Both the position numbers and the translations under genes were made by a program. Shown here piece after piece: positions 61,835 through 64,000 of a stretch of 64,000 nt of DNA (its first letter is position 1; each line of letters begins with the position of its first letter). The stretch spans positions 372,001 through 436,000 of the forward strand of contig LJCX01000023.1 of the NCBI GenBank assembly GCA_001298545.1. Reading direction: 5' to 3'. The stretch is from Actinobacteria bacterium OV320. Its GTDB lineage: Bacteria; Actinomycetota; Actinomycetes; Streptomycetales; Streptomycetaceae. Below the pieces are notes generated by a model. It searched no databases and had not been told where the DNA came from. It saw only the letters and a program-made list of their open reading frames with translations.

Positions 61835-62440
61835 ATGATCTTCGGGCGTTCTGAGCGCGGCAAGCCCCCGGTCGAACCCGTCACGCTCAAGATCCTGGTG
61901 GCCGGCGGCTTCGGCGTGGGCAAGACCACCCTCGTCGGGGCCGTCAGCGAGATCAAGCCGCTGCGTACCGAGGAGTACCTCACCGAGGCGGGCCGACCGG
62001 TCGACGACACGACCGGCGTGGAGGCCAAACACACCACCACCGTCGCCATGGACTTCGGGCGCATCACCCTGCGCGAGGACCTGGTGCTCTACCTCTTCGG
62101 GACGCCCGGTCAGGAGCGGTTCTGGTTCATGTGGGACGAGCTCTCCGAGGGCGCGCTCGGTGCCGTCGTGCTCGCCGACACCCGCCGGCTCGAGGACTGC
62201 TTCGCCGCGGTCGACTACTTCGAACGGCGCTCCATCCCCTTCCTCATCGCCGTCAACTGCTTCGAGGGAGCCGCCCGTTACCCGGAGGAGGACGTCCGCG
62301 GCGCTCTGGACCTCGACGACGGCATACCCGTGGTGCTGTGCGACGCCCGCGACCGCAGATCGGTGCGGGACGTCCTGGTCGGCGTCGTGCAGCACGCGAT
62401 GGACTTCGGCGCCGAACGCCGCCAGGCGATCACCACCTGA
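61835..62440 (+). CDS. cvnD: Conservon Ras-like GTPase (CvnD)
   Basis: 201-aa small GTP-binding protein. P-loop ILVAGGFGVGKTTLVGAVSE (about 20-39), G3-type YLFGTPGQERFWFMWDEL, and VNCFEGAARYPEEDVRGALD near the base-recognition region. The canonical NKxD is replaced by VNCFEG, as usual in this family. It is the switch component of the conservon and is probably membrane-associated through CvnA/B/C. A terminator follows. Confidence 0.94.
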   Translation: MIFGRSERGKPPVEPVTLKILVAGGFGVGKTTLVGAVSEIKPLRTEEYLTEAGRPVDDTTGVEAKHTTTVAMDFGRITLREDLVLYLFGTPGQERFWFMWDELSEGALGAVVLADTRRLEDCFAAVDYFERRSIPFLIAVNCFEGAARYPEEDVRGALDLDDGIPVVLCDARDRRSVRDVLVGVVQHAMDFGAERRQAITT

Positions 62441-62456
62441 GACGCCCGCGCGGTGG

Positions 62457-62494
62457 CACGGCCCGTACCCCCGCCGACAGGGGTACGGGCCGTG
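62457..62494. terminator. Terminator hairpin between cvnD and glpK
   Basis: CACGGCCCGTACCCC (62457-62471) pairs perfectly with GGGGTACGGGCCGTG (62480-62494) around an 8-base loop, between convergent genes ending at 62440 and 62521. Confidence 0.85.
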
Positions 62495-62520
62495 GCTCAC
62501 GGGGGCGGTACGCGCGCGTA

Positions 62521-64000
62521 CTAGCCTTCGCCGTCCTCCAGCCAGCCGAAGCTCTTCTCCACGGCCTTGCGCCAGTTGTGGTACTCGCGGTCCCGTACCG
62601 ACGCGTCCATCGCCGGAGTCCACTCGGCGTCCTTCTGCCAGTGCGCCTTGAGCTCGTCGAGGTCGTTCCACACACCGACGGCGAGCCCCGCGGCGTAGGC
62701 CGCGCCCAGACAGGTCGTCTCGGACACCCGGGGCCGGATCACGGGTACGCCCAGCACGTCCGCCTGATGCTGCATGAGCAGGTTGTTCTTGGTCATGCCC
62801 CCGTCCACCTTCAGGGTCGTGATCTGTACCCCGGAGTCCTGGAACATGGCGTCCACGACCTCGCGCGTCTGCCAGCTCGTCGCCTCGAGCACCGCACGCG
62901 CGAGATGCCCCTTCGTGACGTACCGGGTGAGCCCGGTGACGACACCGCGCGCGTCGGAGCGCCAGTACGGCGCGAACAGCCCCGAGAACGCGGGGACGAT
63001 GTAGGCGCCGCCGTTGTCGTCGACGCTCGCCGCCAGGCTCTCGATCTCGTCCGCCGTACGGATGATGCCGAGCTGGTCCCGGAACCACTGCACGAGCGCA
63101 CCCGTGACGGCGATCGAGCCCTCCAGACAGTAGACCGGCGCCTCGCTGCCGATCTTGTAGCCCATCGTCGTCAACAGCCCGCTCTTCGAGGGCACCGGCC
63201 GGTTGCCGGTGTTGAGCAGCAGGAAACTGCCCGTCCCGTACGTGTTCTTCGCCGTCCCCACCTCGTAACAGGCCTGGCCGAACACCGCCGCCTGCTGGTC
63301 GCCCAGCGCCGAGGCGACCGGCACGCCGCCGAGTTGGCCCACGGCCGTGCCGTACACCTCGGCGGAGGACCTGATCTCCGGCAGCACGGCCTCGGGCACG
63401 TCCATCGCGGACAGGATGGAGGCGTCCCACTGGAGGGTCTCCAGGTTCATCAGCATGGTGCGCCCGGCGTTGGTGACGTCGGTGACGTGCCGGCCGCCGT
63501 CGACGCCGCCGGTGAGGTTCCAGATCAGCCAGGAGTCGATCGTGCCGAAGGCGATCTCACCGCGCTCGGCGCGTGCCCTGAGGCCCGGCACGTTGTCCAG
63601 CAGCCAGGCCGCCTTGGGCCCCGAGAAATAGCTGGCCAACGGCAGTCCGGTCTGCTCGCGAAAACGGTCCTGCCCGTCGGATCCTCCCAGCCGGCCGCAC
63701 AGTCCCGCGGTGCGGGTGTCCTGCCACACGATCGCGTTGTGCACCGGCTTGCCGGTGGCGCGGTCCCACAGCACGGTCGTCTCGCGCTGGTTGGTGATCC
63801 CGAGGGCGCTGATCTGGTCGGCACGCAGCCCGGCCTTGGCGATCGCCCCGGCGACCACCGCCTGCACCTTGGACCAGATCTCGGTGGCATCGTGCTCCAC
63901 CCAGCCGGGCTGGGGAAAGATCTGACGGTGCTCGCGCTGGTCGACGGCGACGATCGCGCCGTTCCGGTCGAAGACGATGCAGCGGCTGGAGGTGGTGCCC
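62521..64000 (-). CDS. glpK: Glycerol kinase, 5' end outside the window
   Basis: FGGY kinase that phosphorylates glycerol with ATP to sn-glycerol 3-phosphate. 493 codons are visible. The N-terminal motif begins [20 protein letters not shown] at the window edge, so about 15-20 residues are missing. Then come [54 protein letters not shown] and [20 protein letters not shown]. The C-terminal FGGY signature region reads [20 protein letters not shown]. It is convergent with cvnD. Expected to be in a glycerol (gyl-type) operon extending to the right. Confidence 0.95.
   Translation of the reverse strand, partial: GTTSSRCIVFDRNGAIVAVDQREHRQIFPQPGWVEHDATEIWSKVQAVVAGAIAKAGLRADQISALGITNQRETTVLWDRATGKPVHNAIVWQDTRTAGLCGRLGGSDGQDRFREQTGLPLASYFSGPKAAWLLDNVPGLRARAERGEIAFGTIDSWLIWNLTGGVDGGRHVTDVTNAGRTMLMNLETLQWDASILSAMDVPEAVLPEIRSSAEVYGTAVGQLGGVPVASALGDQQAAVFGQACYEVGTAKNTYGTGSFLLLNTGNRPVPSKSGLLTTMGYKIGSEAPVYCLEGSIAVTGALVQWFRDQLGIIRTADEIESLAASVDDNGGAYIVPAFSGLFAPYWRSDARGVVTGLTRYVTKGHLARAVLEATSWQTREVVDAMFQDSGVQITTLKVDGGMTKNNLLMQHQADVLGVPVIRPRVSETTCLGAAYAAGLAVGVWNDLDELKAHWQKDAEWTPAMDASVRDREYHNWRKAVEKSFGWLEDGEG

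Overview
The window is high-GC actinobacterial chromosome, almost certainly Streptomyces. The evidence is strongly GC-biased third codon positions, frequent GTG starts, ATGA/GTGA gene overlaps, and marker genes: rbpA, the sporulation pair smeA-sffA, a conservon (cvnABCD-type operon), and chitinase promoters with DasR-type sites. From memory, gene order from the rib operon to smeA resembles the S. coelicolor SCO1443-SCO1415 region. No rRNA, tRNA, CRISPR array, prophage or insertion sequence was recognised.

Layout. 1-7.1 kb: a DUF5995 fragment, a secreted GH6 glucanase, an NCS2 permease, a thioesterase, a divergent MFS/ROK pair with an inverted-repeat operator, and an NmrA-like reductase. 7.3-12.5 kb: a chitinase-type promoter with no chitinase behind it, an FMN riboswitch, ribE-ribM-ribBA-ribH, then hisE, hisG and a PH-like membrane protein. 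12.5-20 kb: a structured leader and two CNNM/CBS proteins, a CbxX-type AAA+ ATPase, a uridine-kinase-like gene with no normal start codon, a C39 peptidase and a 46-residue membrane protein. 20-29 kb: TetR, GH18 chitinase, acyl-CoA dehydrogenase, small hypotheticals, Lrp, amidohydrolase, ppm1, fxsA. 29-38.7 kb: rbpA with a sigma-R-type promoter, MFS, GDPD, YczE-like protein, MocR, sffA-smeA, an ankyrin protein and a HEAT-repeat protein. 38.8-42.5 kb: two glycosyltransferases (the second frameshifted) and a GDSL hydrolase carrying a repeat insertion. 42.5-47.9 kb: a 5-oxoproline operon (MFS, DUF1445, pxpA-pxpB-pxpC) with a divergent GntR regulator and a 19-bp operator. 47.9-55.2 kb: a three-gene SMC-like cluster. 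55.2-64 kb: an APC permease, a membrane protein, a conservon and a partial glycerol kinase.

The strongest candidate for an undescribed system is 47988-55193. A likely leaderless 509-aa protein and a 292-aa protein precede a 1543-aa SMC-like ATPase, in the order kleisin-like, kite-like, SMC as in MukFEB/JetABC. No JetD-type nuclease gene lies beside it. Its nucleotide-binding motifs are atypical: ENGGGKS lacks the first P-loop glycine, and Walker B reads LDN instead of LDE. A terminator-like hairpin sits just before the SMC gene. Other points of note are the orphan dre promoter, the homopolymer frameshift, the expanded repeat in the GDSL hydrolase, and the pairing of DUF1445 with PxpABC.
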